Shown: positions 32,941 through 41,670 of the stretch, piece by piece
Numbering within the stretch: the first letter of the stretch is position 1
Layout of the letters: each line of letters opens with the position of its first letter
Source of the DNA: Streptomyces sp. CoH27
Lineage (GTDB): Bacteria; Actinomycetota; Actinomycetes; Streptomycetales; Streptomycetaceae
Assembly (NCBI RefSeq): GCF_020181035.1
Contig: NZ_JAIQYY010000018.1
Location: forward strand, 62,001 to 126,000
Direction: 5' to 3'
DNA: 64,000 nt
Notes under the pieces: model-generated
Told to the model about the DNA's origin: nothing
The model's database searches: none
Seen by the model: only the letters and a program-made list of their open reading frames with translations
Position numbers and translations under genes: made by a program

Positions 32941-34740
32941 CTACCGCGCCACCCGCACCGGCGCCGACACCGTCACCTGGTCCACGTCCGAGATCCGTAC
33001 CGTCGCCTTCATCGTCCAGGTCCCCGGGATCGGGAGGGTGAAGGAGTCGGTGGCCCAGTAGCCGCCCCGGTCGGTGACCCTGGTGTCCAGGGGGCCTACG
33101 CGCTGAGCGGCGAGGGTGAGGGTGATGCGGAGTTCGGGGACCGTGGACAGGCCGCCGTCGGGGCCGTAGACCACGGCCTGGACGGAGGACCGGCCCACCC
33201 GGCCCGGGTCCAGGGTGACCTGGAGCCTGCCGTGGCCGCCCGGGGTGCCGGTGTCGAAGGGGATCGTCGTCACCGACGCCGTCGGAATGCCGGCCACCGG
33301 TCCGCCCGGTTCCGCCGCCTCGGTGGCCGTGCGGCCGGGCACCGTGCTCGTCAGGAGCGTCGTCACGGCCAGGACCACCATCGCCACGGCCGCCTCCGCC
33401 AGCACCGAGCGGCGCAGGAGGGGAAGGGGGAGCGGCGCGGGTGCGGGCGGCTTCGGGGGTTCCTCCGGGAGCGGGGGGCCCGTCACCGGTTCCGGGATGC
33501 GGGCCGGGGCCGGGGTCGTCGTGTGCGTCTGTGCCCGGGACCGGGTCGCGCGGGCGATCCAGCTGCGGGAGCAGGCCGCCGCCAGCAGGAGTACGGCCAC
33601 CGTGGCCAGTTTGACCAGCAGGGTACGGCCGTACGTCGTGTCCGTCAGGGCCTGCCAGGAGCCCAGGCCCCGCCAGGACTGGTAGACGCCGGTCACCGCC
33701 AGCACCGTCACCGAGGTGAGGGCCAGGCGGGAGAAACGGGCCGGGACCGACAGGGGCAGGGACGGGGTGCGGGACAGGGTCCGCAGGAGCGCGGCCAGCC
33801 CGCCCAGCCAGGCGCCCATGGCGAGCAGATGGAGGGTGGCGGAGGTGATCGCCAGCGGGACCTGGCTGCCCGCCGAGGCGTGTTCGGCCGCCGACCAGGT
33901 CAGGGAGAGGGGGACGGACACCGTCGCGGCCACGGCGAGCGTCGCGCGGCGCGGGAGTCTTCTGCGGCGGGCCCGCAGGAGGGCGACCGTGGCCGCGGCC
34001 AGCAGCAGCAACGCCAGCCGGGCCAGCAGGAGTTCGCCGGGGCGGGTCGTCGCCGTACGGGTGAGGGAGGTCAGGGAGAAGGCGCGGGCCGGTGCCGTGC
34101 CCTCCTCGTACGGGGCGCGCAGGGCGAACAGGGCCAGTGTCGAGGCGATCAGGGTCCAGGCCGCCGTCAGGGCCGGGGTGCGCAGGGGGGCCGCCTTCGG
34201 CGGGCGGCAGTACGCGACGAACGCGGCCGTGCCCAGCAGCAGGGCCAGGGAGAGGTAGGCGAGGTAGCGCGCGATGTTGTACAGGGCCGCCGTCGCCGGG
34301 TTCTCCGTGTCGCCGACGACGCCGGTCGCCGTGGTCGCCGTCCGTTCACCGACGGAGAACGTCAGCGCGCCGGACACCGGGTGGCTGTCCGCCGACACCA
34401 CCCGCCAGGCGACCGTGTAGGTGCCCGTGGCGAGCCGGGCGGGCAGGGAGACGCGGGCGGTGTCCGAGCGGCCGGGGGCGTGGCCGGCCGCGCCCGTGTG
34501 CACGAGGTGGTTGGTGGGGTCGTAGACGCGGAAGGAGTCGGTGAGCAGGCTGACCGACTCGGTGAAGGTGAGGGTGACCTGCCGGGGGGCCGTGCGCAGG
34601 ACGGTTCCGTCGGTGGGGTCGGTCGTGCGCAGGGCCGCGTGGGCCGACGCCGGGGAGGCGGTGCCGAGCAGGAGAAGGAAGAGGCCCGCGCAGAGCAGGG
34701 TCAGGCGTCGTGCCCATCGGTGGTGGTCGTACGGCAGCAC
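32941..34740 (-). CDS. Copper resistance protein, CopC-CopD fusion
   Basis: A 599-aa protein starting at GTG 34740 with GGGAGG about 6 nt upstream. A signal peptide ends ASA at 33, leaving His34 at the mature N-terminus, which matches the Cu(II)-binding first His of CopC. Asp118 and His120 in SADSHPVSG complete that site. After the CopC domain (34-133) come about eight membrane helices of CopD (about 150-390). A cytoplasmic linker, a further helix and a C-terminal extracytoplasmic domain follow (YtkA-like; VTLDPGRVGRSSVQAVVYGP). Role: periplasmic copper binding and import or tolerance. It lies 63 bp after the SDR gene, so it may be the last gene of that operon. Confidence 0.9.
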   Translation of the reverse strand: MLPYDHHRWARRLTLLCAGLFLLLLGTASPASAHAALRTTDPTDGTVLRTAPRQVTLTFTESVSLLTDSFRVYDPTNHLVHTGAAGHAPGRSDTARVSLPARLATGTYTVAWRVVSADSHPVSGALTFSVGERTATTATGVVGDTENPATAALYNIARYLAYLSLALLLGTAAFVAYCRPPKAAPLRTPALTAAWTLIASTLALFALRAPYEEGTAPARAFSLTSLTRTATTRPGELLLARLALLLLAAATVALLRARRRRLPRRATLAVAATVSVPLSLTWSAAEHASAGSQVPLAITSATLHLLAMGAWLGGLAALLRTLSRTPSLPLSVPARFSRLALTSVTVLAVTGVYQSWRGLGSWQALTDTTYGRTLLVKLATVAVLLLAAACSRSWIARATRSRAQTHTTTPAPARIPEPVTGPPLPEEPPKPPAPAPLPLPLLRRSVLAEAAVAMVVLAVTTLLTSTVPGRTATEAAEPGGPVAGIPTASVTTIPFDTGTPGGHGRLQVTLDPGRVGRSSVQAVVYGPDGGLSTVPELRITLTLAAQRVGPLDTRVTDRGGYWATDSFTLPIPGTWTMKATVRISDVDQVTVSAPVRVAR

Positions 34741-34803
34741 CCCGTCCCCTCCCTGTTCCTTCGTCAGGCCTCTGTACAGGTACGCAGAGATCCGCCGGCT
34801 TGC

Positions 34804-35571
34804 TCACCACGTCGGGCGGGCCGAGATGCCGCCGTCCACGACCAGGTCGTGCCCGGTGATCCAGCTCGCGAGCGGCGAGGCCAGGAACACGCAGGCGTCG
34901 GCCACGTCCTCGGGGCGGCCCAGGCGGCCGGTGGGGGCGGCGGCGAGCCAGCGGCGTACGCCGTCCGGCCAGGCCTCCGCCAGCCCCTCGCGGGCGATGA
35001 GACCGGGCGAGACCGTGTTGACGCGGATGCCGTCGGGGCCGTACTCCAGAGCCGCCGCGCGCGCGTGCATCACCACCGCCGCCTTGGCCGCGCTGTAGTG
35101 GGCGTGGCCGGGAGCCGGCCGGGCGGCCTCGATGGAGGCGATGTGGGTGATCGTGCCGCCGCCGTGTGCCCGCATGTGGTCCGCCGCGGCCTGGGTGCAG
35201 GCGAAGACGCTGGTGAGGTCGGTGTCGACGACCTCGCGCCACTCGGCCGCCGTCATCCCGGGCAGGGGCTGGACCGGCTGTACGGCCGCGTTGTTGACGA
35301 GGGCGGTGAGGCGGCCGCCGGACCAGTCGGCCGTCTCGTGGACCAGGCGGTGACAGGCGTCCTCGTCCGTCAGGTCCGCCCGCAGGACGACGGCCGCGCC
35401 GCCCGACTCCCGGATCCGGGCCGCCACTTCACCGGCCGCGTCCACCGCCGTACGGCAGTGCAGGGCCACCGCCGCACCCTGCTCGGCGAAGCGCAGGGCG
35501 ATGGCGCGGCCGATGCCGCCGCCCGCGCCGGTCACCAGGGCGGTCTGTCCGTCGAGAAGGTTCGCGTTCAT
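34804..35571 (-). CDS. Short-chain dehydrogenase/reductase
   Basis: A 255-aa classical SDR. The ATG 35571 overlaps the cupin stop as ATGA. Motifs are the cofactor loop TGAGGGIG at 14-21, NNAA at 93-96, Ser146, and YSAAK with Tyr159 and Lys163; SPGLI follows. His38-Cys-Arg40 after the second strand favours NADP over NAD (inference). Context puts it in the iron-box operon after acylase, GNAT and cupin genes; the substrate is unknown. Confidence 0.92.
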   Translation of the reverse strand: MNANLLDGQTALVTGAGGGIGRAIALRFAEQGAAVALHCRTAVDAAGEVAARIRESGGAAVVLRADLTDEDACHRLVHETADWSGGRLTALVNNAAVQPVQPLPGMTAAEWREVVDTDLTSVFACTQAAADHMRAHGGGTITHIASIEAARPAPGHAHYSAAKAAVVMHARAAALEYGPDGIRVNTVSPGLIAREGLAEAWPDGVRRWLAAAPTGRLGRPEDVADACVFLASPLASWITGHDLVVDGGISARPTW

Positions 35572-36092
35572 GGGCGGGACAGTTCCGTGATGCGGACGGC
35601 TTCGGCCGGGTAACGCGCCGTCAGGGTGGCCGGGTCGCCGTGTTCGTAGTCCGCTTCGGTGAATCCGGGGGCCATCGTGGTGCCGAAGAGCGTCCACGCG
35701 CCGCCCGGGGCGACCCGCGCGCCCATCCAGGTGCGGGCGGGCACGGTCAGCTGGACGTGCTGGCCGGACAGCGGTGCGGGGCCGAGGACGGCGGTGCGGG
35801 TGGTGCCGTCGGGGGCGAGGAGCAGCAGGTGGAGCGGGTCTCCGAGGTAGAAGTGCCAGATCTCGTCGGTGGGCAGGCGGTGCAGGGCGCAGTAGTCGTC
35901 GGCGGTGAGCAGGGCGACGATGGCGGTGCCCGCGGGACGTCCGTCCGGGCGCGCGGGCCCCGTCCAGGTGCGCCGGTACAGGCCGCCTTCGCGGGGGATG
36001 GGTACGAGGGCGTAGTGGGCGATCAGCTCCTCCGGTGTCGGATCTTCCGGTGTCGGGTCTTCCGGTGTCGGGTCTTCCGGTGTCGGCGGCAC
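35568..36092 (-). CDS. Cupin protein (DUF985 family)
   Basis: A 174-aa protein starting at GTG 36092, 10 bp after the GNAT stop. The core DUF985 cupin is visible: LIAHYALVPIPREGGLYRRTW, LLTADDYCALHRLPTDEIWHFY, and GAWTLFGTTMAPGFTEADYEHG. Residues 4-21 are four PEDPT-like repeats encoded by a 15-bp tandem repeat, an odd addition that replaces the short N-terminus of relatives. The DUF985 family has a sugar-isomerase-like fold but no settled function. It is coupled to the SDR gene by ATGA. Confidence 0.88.
   Translation of the reverse strand: MPPTPEDPTPEDPTPEDPTPEELIAHYALVPIPREGGLYRRTWTGPARPDGRPAGTAIVALLTADDYCALHRLPTDEIWHFYLGDPLHLLLLAPDGTTRTAVLGPAPLSGQHVQLTVPARTWMGARVAPGGAWTLFGTTMAPGFTEADYEHGDPATLTARYPAEAVRITELSRP
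36031..36086 (-). repeat. 15-bp in-frame repeat at the cupin gene start
   Basis: TCCGGTGTCGGGTCT (plus strand) at 36031, 36046, 36061 and, partly, 36076. It encodes repeated Pro-Glu-Asp-Pro-Thr at the cupin N-terminus. Expansion by slippage seems likely. Confidence 0.9.
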
Positions 36093-36102
36093 GGAGAGAA
36101 GG

Positions 36103-36693
36103 CTAGTCGCCGGGGAAGGCCACGGACCGGTCCAGGAAGACGAGTTGGGCGTGCTTCTCCGGCAGGTACACGTCGGGGAGGTCCACCTCGGGCAGGACGA
36201 CCTCCGGGCCGCGGACGAAGCCCTCGCGCTCGAAGCGGGCGATCGCCCTGGTGTTGCGGACGTCCGGGTCGACCACGAGCCGGCGCCGGTCGAGGATGCG
36301 CAGCGCGTACGTCGCCATCGCTGTCAGCAGCGCCGAGGACCAGCCGGGGCGCGGGCCGGCCGGGCCGGCGGGGGCGAGCAGGACGTGGACGCCGAGGTCG
36401 CCCGGGAGCACGTCGTAGCACTCGCCGACCCGGTCGGCGGCCGGCTCGTACGTCTGGAACAGGGCGGCCGGGGTGCCGTCCAGGGTGACGAGGTGGGCGT
36501 GGTGGGTGTCGAGGCCGGCCATGTGGGCGTAGATCTCGGCGACCTGGTCCCGGGTGAGGCCGGTCATGCCCCAGAAGGCGGCGCGTTCCTCGCTGACCCA
36601 GGTGTGGATCACGTCCGCGTCGGACGCCGGGTCGAGGGGGCGGATGCGGACGGTGCCGAAGGGGTCGGTGTGCTGTTCGAAGAGGTCGGTCAT
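36103..36693 (-). CDS. GNAT acyltransferase, siderophore type (AlcB/IucB-like)
   Basis: A 196-aa protein, ATG 36693 with GAGGA 7 nt upstream; the ATG overlaps the stop of the acylase gene (ATGA). The sequence has the AlcB-type features FGTVRIRPLDPASDADVIHTWV, FWGM, and the acyl-CoA region DLGVHVLLAPAG then LVVDPDVRNTRAIARFEREGF. Such enzymes N-acylate hydroxylamines during hydroxamate siderophore assembly. Placement in an operon behind an iron box supports a siderophore role. I recall similar acylase/GNAT pairs (called desG/desH) being linked to acyl- and aryl-ferrioxamines; that link needs checking. Confidence 0.88.
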   Translation of the reverse strand: MTDLFEQHTDPFGTVRIRPLDPASDADVIHTWVSEERAAFWGMTGLTRDQVAEIYAHMAGLDTHHAHLVTLDGTPAALFQTYEPAADRVGECYDVLPGDLGVHVLLAPAGPAGPRPGWSSALLTAMATYALRILDRRRLVVDPDVRNTRAIARFEREGFVRGPEVVLPEVDLPDVYLPEKHAQLVFLDRSVAFPGD

Positions 36694-39152
36694 GGGGTTT
36701 CCTCGGTACGTTCCAGCGGGGTCAGCAGGGTCCAGTCGGTGACGACCGGGGCCAGATCTCCCTTGAGCCACAAGGGGAGTTGGTCGCGGTGGTGGGGTGA
36801 GCCGGGGGCGCCGTCCGCGCCGAAGGGGACCACCCAGCGGCTGTTCTCCCGGTCGGCCAGGTCCCAGACGTAGCGGGCGGCGGGGCCGCGGGCCGCGCGG
36901 TCGGTCAGGCCGGGGACGGCGGAAGTGCACAGCACGCAGTCGTGGTCGCCGGCGAGGCCGGGTTCGTCGTACGGCTCTCCCGGCAGCGCGCGCCAGGGGG
37001 CCAGGCGGTGGGTGTCGGACCAGGTGCCGGACGGGGGCGCGGAGGCCACCTCCTCCAGGGCCTCGCGGACGGCGGCGGGGCGGTCGATGCCGTACAACTT
37101 CTCGGCCCGCAGCAGGTGTTCCAGGGCGTAGCCGATGCGCGGGACGAGGGCCAGCCAGGGGAGCAGCACCTCCGGATAAGCGGGGGGCTCGGCGAGCGGG
37201 GCGAACACCGGGTGCGCCGCGAGGTGGCGTACGACCGCGCCGCGCACCGCGGAGTAGGCCGCCGCGTCGGTGCTGCCGGCGTCCATACGGCGGTCCCAGG
37301 CGAGGAGGCGGTCGCGCAGGCGGGCGGCCTCGGGGGTGAGGTTGTCGAGGGCGGCGAGGTGGTCCAGCAGGGGGCCGGCGGAGCCGAGGTGGGTGTCGGT
37401 GTGGATCGCGGTCAGGGCGTCGGCGGTCCAGGTGCGGCGGGTGTGGAGGAGGGCGCGGATGCGGTCGGCGCGGTGGGGTGGGGCGAACTCGATGCCGAGG
37501 GGGGCGGCGAGGGTGCGCTGGTTGGCCATGACCGCGATGCCGTCGGACGGTTCGGGTTCGGCGTACAGCGTCCAGTGCGTGCCGTGCCACTCGTGGCCGG
37601 GTTCCCAGGCGGGGACCGGGTGGCGGAGGTTGGCCTCGGCGCGCAGCGGGACGCGGCCGGCTGTGCGGTGCAGGGTGCCTCCGGCGGTGTCGGCCGCTTG
37701 GACCACGTTGACGGGTTCGGCCCAGTTGTCCAGGGCGCGGTCGATGTCCTGGACCGTGCGGGCCCTGAGGAGGGGGAGGAGGGCACTGAAGCCGAGGTCC
37801 GCGGTGACCCTGGGTGGATAGCGCAGGGCCAGCGCTTCGGCTCCGCCTTCGGCGAGGATTCCGTTCCCACCCGCACCACCGGTGACGGTTTCGCCGTCGG
37901 GTGCGGGCGGCGGCCCCGGTCGGGCGCCTTCGCCGTCGGCGGCTTGCGGGGCGTACGGCGGCGCAGCGGAGTTCGTGTCGTAGAGCGGCCCGGCGGCTTG
38001 CGGACCGTGCGGCGATACGGCGGACTTCGGGGCGTACGGCGGCTCGGCGGCCTGTGAGACGTAGAGCAGCTCAGCGACCTCCGCCTCATGCAGTGGCTCG
38101 TCGGTCTTGCCTCCGCCCAGCGGCTCGGCCGTCTCCCCTCCGCCCAGCGGCTCGGTGCTTTCCGCGTCGTACGGCGATTCCGGGGCCTGCGCCCCGTACG
38201 GCCCTTCCGGGGTGAGCCCCGCCTCCAGGCCCTCCGGGCCGCCGGCTATCACGGGGCCCCGGGCCGTTTCGATCACCTCGATCTCCAGGGAGGGTTCGCC
38301 CGCGATGTGCACGGTCTCCGTGTGGCGGGTGGCACGGTGCCAGTGGCCGTCCGGGCCCAGCGCCTCGATGCCGGCGCCGGTGCGGCGCAGGCGTTCTCGG
38401 TAGAGGTCCTGGTAGTCGGCCATGGCGTTGGTGATGGCCCAGGCGACGGAGCCCGTGTGGCCGAAGTGGGCGATGCCGGGGACGCCGGGGACGGCCAGGC
38501 CGATGACGTCGAACTCGGGGCAGGAGAGGCGGACCTGCTGGTAGACGCCGGGGTCCTCGATGAAGCGGTGCGGGTCGCCCGCGATCAGGGCGTGACCGGT
38601 CGCCGTACGGGCGCCGGAGAGCAGCCAGCCGTTGCTGCCGGCCGTGCCGGGCCCGTCGGTGGCGAACAGGCCGACCGCGTCGGGCCCGAGGTGCCGTATC
38701 GCCTGCTCGCGCCAGAGTTTGGCGGGGAAACCGGCGAAGAGGAGGTGTGCCGCGAGCCAGACGCCCAGCGGGGTCCAGGGCTCCCAGCGGCCGGGGGTGA
38801 GGCCGGCGCGGGCGAACTCGGGGGTGCGGCGGGCGCCCTCCGGCAGGCCCGCGTTGACGCCGTCGACGTAACGGCGGACCCAGTCGGCCGTCTCGGGGTC
38901 CCGGCGGTCCAGCGCGGCGAAGCAGCGGCGGGCCGTGTCGTCCAGGCGGGCCCGGCGGACCAGGACGTCCCAGGACACGGCAGCGGCACCGAGGAAGGAC
39001 GCCGAGTTGCCCTGGGCCCGGTGGCGTTCCACCTCCAGTTGCCAGGCGCGGTCCAACGCGGTCACCCGGCCCTGGGCGTACGCGAGTTCAGCGGCGCTGG
39101 AGGCGCGCAGGTGGGGGATGCCCCAGGCGTCACGGTAGGTCTCGGTGGTCAC
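36690..39152 (-). CDS. Penicillin acylase family protein (Ntn hydrolase), cytoplasmic
   Basis: An 820-aa protein starting at GTG 39152. The N-terminus goes straight into the family fold (YRDAWGIPHLRASSAAELAYAQG) with no signal peptide, unlike secreted acylases. The nucleophile is Ser173 (TAGSNGWLLSG), exposed by self-cleavage, and PVNVVQAADTAGG near 480 carries the oxyanion Asn. Residues about 306-436 are a Pro/Glu/Tyr-rich low-complexity insert encoded by degenerate repeats, long for the family. These enzymes make or break amide bonds to hydrophobic acyl groups. It is the first gene of the iron-box operon, coupled to the siderophore-type GNAT. Confidence 0.9.
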   Translation of the reverse strand: MTTETYRDAWGIPHLRASSAAELAYAQGRVTALDRAWQLEVERHRAQGNSASFLGAAAVSWDVLVRRARLDDTARRCFAALDRRDPETADWVRRYVDGVNAGLPEGARRTPEFARAGLTPGRWEPWTPLGVWLAAHLLFAGFPAKLWREQAIRHLGPDAVGLFATDGPGTAGSNGWLLSGARTATGHALIAGDPHRFIEDPGVYQQVRLSCPEFDVIGLAVPGVPGIAHFGHTGSVAWAITNAMADYQDLYRERLRRTGAGIEALGPDGHWHRATRHTETVHIAGEPSLEIEVIETARGPVIAGGPEGLEAGLTPEGPYGAQAPESPYDAESTEPLGGGETAEPLGGGKTDEPLHEAEVAELLYVSQAAEPPYAPKSAVSPHGPQAAGPLYDTNSAAPPYAPQAADGEGARPGPPPAPDGETVTGGAGGNGILAEGGAEALALRYPPRVTADLGFSALLPLLRARTVQDIDRALDNWAEPVNVVQAADTAGGTLHRTAGRVPLRAEANLRHPVPAWEPGHEWHGTHWTLYAEPEPSDGIAVMANQRTLAAPLGIEFAPPHRADRIRALLHTRRTWTADALTAIHTDTHLGSAGPLLDHLAALDNLTPEAARLRDRLLAWDRRMDAGSTDAAAYSAVRGAVVRHLAAHPVFAPLAEPPAYPEVLLPWLALVPRIGYALEHLLRAEKLYGIDRPAAVREALEEVASAPPSGTWSDTHRLAPWRALPGEPYDEPGLAGDHDCVLCTSAVPGLTDRAARGPAARYVWDLADRENSRWVVPFGADGAPGSPHHRDQLPLWLKGDLAPVVTDWTLLTPLERTEETP

Positions 39153-39169
39153 CCGGAATCCCCTTCACT

Positions 39170-39188
39170 TTAGGTTAGCCTTGCCTAA
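39170..39188 (-). promoter_or_regulatory. DmdR/IdeR iron box
   Basis: TTAGGTTAGCCTTGCCTAA, a 19-bp site differing from the Streptomyces DmdR1 consensus TTAGGTTAGGCTCACCTAA at only three positions. It lies 17 bp upstream of the acylase start, overlapping a TAACCT −10-like element on the minus strand. This predicts repression of the acylase-GNAT-cupin-SDR operon when iron is plentiful. Confidence 0.9.
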
Positions 39189-39299
39189 GTTCCAGCTCTG
39201 TGGAGGGATCGTACGCGAGAGGTGGAGGAGACCTCGCGACACGGTGCCCCGATGCGCACCCCGGCTGCGTCACGCGCGCGGGCGGGCGATCATCGACGC

Positions 39300-39902
39300 A
39301 TGGACGTCACCCTGCATCTCGCCCAGGACCCGGAGGCCGACGCGCTGCTCGGGCGCTCCCCGCTCGCCGCGCTGGTGGGCATGCTGCTCGACCAGCAGGT
39401 GCCGATGGAGTGGGCCTTCAAGGGCCCCCGCACCATCGCCGACCGGCTCGGCGCCGGGGCCGGCGGAGACCTCGACCCGCACGAGATCGCGGCGATGGAC
39501 CCGGAGGCCTTCGCCGCGCTGCTCGCCGAGAAGCCGGCCGTACACCGCTACCCGGGCTCGATGGCCAAGCGGATCCAGCAGCTGTGCCAGTACCTCGTCG
39601 AGCACCACGACGGGGACGCCGAGGCGGTCTGGCGGGGCATCCCGACCGGTGCCGAGCTGCTGAAACGGCTGGAGGACCTGCCCGGGTTCGGCAAGCAGAA
39701 GGCCCAGATCTTCCTCGCGCTGCTCGGCAAGCAGCTCGGCGTCACGCCCCAGGGCTGGCGGGAGGCGGCGGGCGCGTACGGCGAGGCGCGGTCCTTCCGC
39801 TCGGTCGCCGACATCACCGGGCCCGAGTCGCTGGGCAAGGTGCGGGCGCACAAGCAGGAGATGAAGGCCGCGGCCAAGTCGGCCAAGATCTCCAGGAAAT
39901 GA
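39300..39902 (+). CDS. HhH-GPD type base-excision DNA repair protein
   Basis: A 200-aa protein taken from ATG 39300 (MDVTLHLAQDPEADALLG); the frame stays open upstream to 39222 but that part does not look conserved. The helix-hairpin-helix is clear in LLKRLEDLPGFGKQKAQIFLALLG. The residues that normally follow, with a catalytic Asp as in VDTH, are replaced by GVTPQGWREAAG. The glycosylase active site is therefore altered or shifted, as seen in this actinobacterial subfamily. It probably acts on damaged bases, but activity is unproven. It is divergent from the iron-box operon. Confidence 0.85.
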   Translation: MDVTLHLAQDPEADALLGRSPLAALVGMLLDQQVPMEWAFKGPRTIADRLGAGAGGDLDPHEIAAMDPEAFAALLAEKPAVHRYPGSMAKRIQQLCQYLVEHHDGDAEAVWRGIPTGAELLKRLEDLPGFGKQKAQIFLALLGKQLGVTPQGWREAAGAYGEARSFRSVADITGPESLGKVRAHKQEMKAAAKSAKISRK

Positions 39903-40015
39903 AGACCTTCGGGAAACAGGGCACGCGGAACGCCTCGGACCCGGGTGCGGGGTGCCGTCACCCGACCGGCCCTCCCCCGATGGCAGGACCCGGCCGCCCG
40001 CTCACAGCATGAAGC

Positions 40016-40690
40016 ATGACCGAGGTACCGAGCAGCGGCCCCAACCAGGGCCCTCAATACGATGACCGGAGCGTCCACGCGGCCCAGGCCCGGGGCGGCC
40101 GGCGCGAGCACGAGCCAGAGCCGCCGTTCGAGGGGCCCCTGCACGCCCTGTCCCGGGCCGCCTGGCAGACGGTCCTGGGCACCGGGATCGCCTCGCTGAT
40201 CCTGGGGATCCTGGTCCTGGTCTGGCCGGGCGCCTCCCTGCTCGCGGCGGGCGTCCTCTTCGGCCTCTACCTCCTCATCAGCGGCATCTTCCAGCTGGCC
40301 TCCGCCTTCGGCACGCACATGACGACCTCGCTGCGCGTGCTGGCCTTCATCAGCGGCGCCCTGTCGATCCTGCTGGGCCTGTTCTGCTTCCGCGGGCCCT
40401 TCCAGTCGATCCTGCTGCTCGCCCTGTGGATCGGCATCGGCTGGCTGATCCGCGGCATCACCCAGACCCTGGCCGCCGCCTCCGACCCCCGGATGCCCGC
40501 CCGCGGCTGGCATATCTGCCTCGGGATCCTCACCTTCATCGCCGGCATCGTGCTGATCGACTCGCCGTTCAAGTCGGTCGCCGTGCTGACCCTCGTCGGC
40601 GGCATCTGGCTGCTCGTGGTGGGCATCGTGGAGATCGTCACCGCATTCAGCATCCGCGGCCGGGCCAAGCAGATCCCGAAGACCGTCTGA
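40016..40690 (+). CDS. HdeD-family membrane protein (DUF308)
   Basis: A 224-aa protein with a hydrophilic N-terminal tail of about 45 residues, then six membrane helices in three pairs, each pair carrying the DUF308 pattern (IASLILGILVLVWPGASLLA, FISGALSILLGLFCFRGP, LGILTFIAGIVLIDSP). HdeD-like proteins are linked to acid or envelope stress in enteric bacteria; in Streptomyces no role is known. The start ATG has no strong ribosome binding site. Confidence 0.88.
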   Translation: MTEVPSSGPNQGPQYDDRSVHAAQARGGRREHEPEPPFEGPLHALSRAAWQTVLGTGIASLILGILVLVWPGASLLAAGVLFGLYLLISGIFQLASAFGTHMTTSLRVLAFISGALSILLGLFCFRGPFQSILLLALWIGIGWLIRGITQTLAAASDPRMPARGWHICLGILTFIAGIVLIDSPFKSVAVLTLVGGIWLLVVGIVEIVTAFSIRGRAKQIPKTV

Positions 40691-40910
40691 CCCACGCCGA
40701 CCGCCGTCCCCACCCTTGGCCGCCATCCCGGCCCTGGACCGCCACCCCGACCGGTCCCGGCCCTGGACCGCCACCCCAACCGCCGTCCCCACCCGGGTCC
40801 GCCACCCCGACCGCCGCCTGCGTCAACACCATGCACGCCACCTACGCCGAGCGGGCGGAACTCCGGCCCCCTGTGCTGCACCTGCCGTCCGCCCCGGGGA
40901 GACACCCGTC

Positions 40911-41276
40911 ATGAGCAGGACCCCGCGCCGCCCCCGCAGCCATGACCGGCCTCGGAGCCGCGCCTGGCTTCGGAGCCGCGCCTGGCTGCGGGTGCTCGTC
41001 CTGCTCCTCGCCCTGTGGGTGCCGGCCGCCCAGGCGCAGGCCCTGGCGGCCCCCGCGTCCGGCGTGGCGGCCGGGACCTTCGAACACGACGGCACCGATG
41101 GCGCCGACGTCCCCGACGCGCTCGTACGGCCCCCCGCCCGCGCGGTCCACGAGGCCGACGTACCCGAGCGCCCCGCGCCCCTCCCCGGCCCGGCACCCGC
41201 CCTGCCCGGCGTCCGCGCGTGCCCAGCGGCGCCGTACGCCGCTCCCCTGCTCCGCACGGTGGTCCTGCGCTGCTGA
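40911..41276 (+). CDS. Small secreted or membrane-anchored hypothetical protein
   Basis: A 121-aa product starting at ATG 40911 with GGGGAG 8 nt upstream. A very basic N-terminus with a tandem RSRAWL RSRAWL (an 18-bp DNA duplication at 40952-40987) precedes a hydrophobic stretch LRVLVLLLALWVPAAQAQALA that looks like a signal peptide with cleavage after AQA. The rest is Ala/Pro-rich with two Cys near the end. I do not recognise a family. Confidence 0.55.
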   Translation: MSRTPRRPRSHDRPRSRAWLRSRAWLRVLVLLLALWVPAAQAQALAAPASGVAAGTFEHDGTDGADVPDALVRPPARAVHEADVPERPAPLPGPAPALPGVRACPAAPYAAPLLRTVVLRC

Positions 41277-41328
41277 CGGACCCGCGTCCCCACGCAAGGT
41301 CAGCCGGCTCGACGCAAGGAGCACCGTC

Positions 41329-41454
41329 ATGCCCCAGGATCCGTACGCCGTCCTGCGCGCCCTGCTGCGCGCGGAGGCCAGGCGCGCCACGGCCCCCAAG
41401 CCGGACGAGCGCCACCCGGAACCGCAGCGGCGGCCCGACGAACAGGACCGCTGA
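41329..41454 (+). CDS. Small ORF, 41 aa, hypothetical
   Basis: ATG 41329 preceded by AAGGAG with 7-nt spacing, an excellent ribosome binding site. The product MPQDPYAVLRALLRAEARR continues into a Pro/Glu/Arg-rich tail ending DEQDR. An amphipathic helix is plausible. It follows the small secreted protein gene by 52 bp in the same direction and may be cotranscribed. No family is recognised. Confidence 0.5.
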   Translation: MPQDPYAVLRALLRAEARRATAPKPDERHPEPQRRPDEQDR

Positions 41455-41670
41455 ACGCCCCCGGCGGAGGCGAACCCACCAGTCAGCCCGGACCACCGCT
41501 CGCCAGGCCTGCCGCCGGGCCCGCCGCCTCCGCCGGGCCGCGCCGAACAGGGAATGGGTGATGCGGCACGCCCCGTACTACCCCATTTGCGTGGTTTGCG
41601 AGATCTTTTCCGGCCGCGCACTACGCCGCCATGGCTGCGCCCGGAAGGTCTTGACCGGTAGGCTTTCCGT

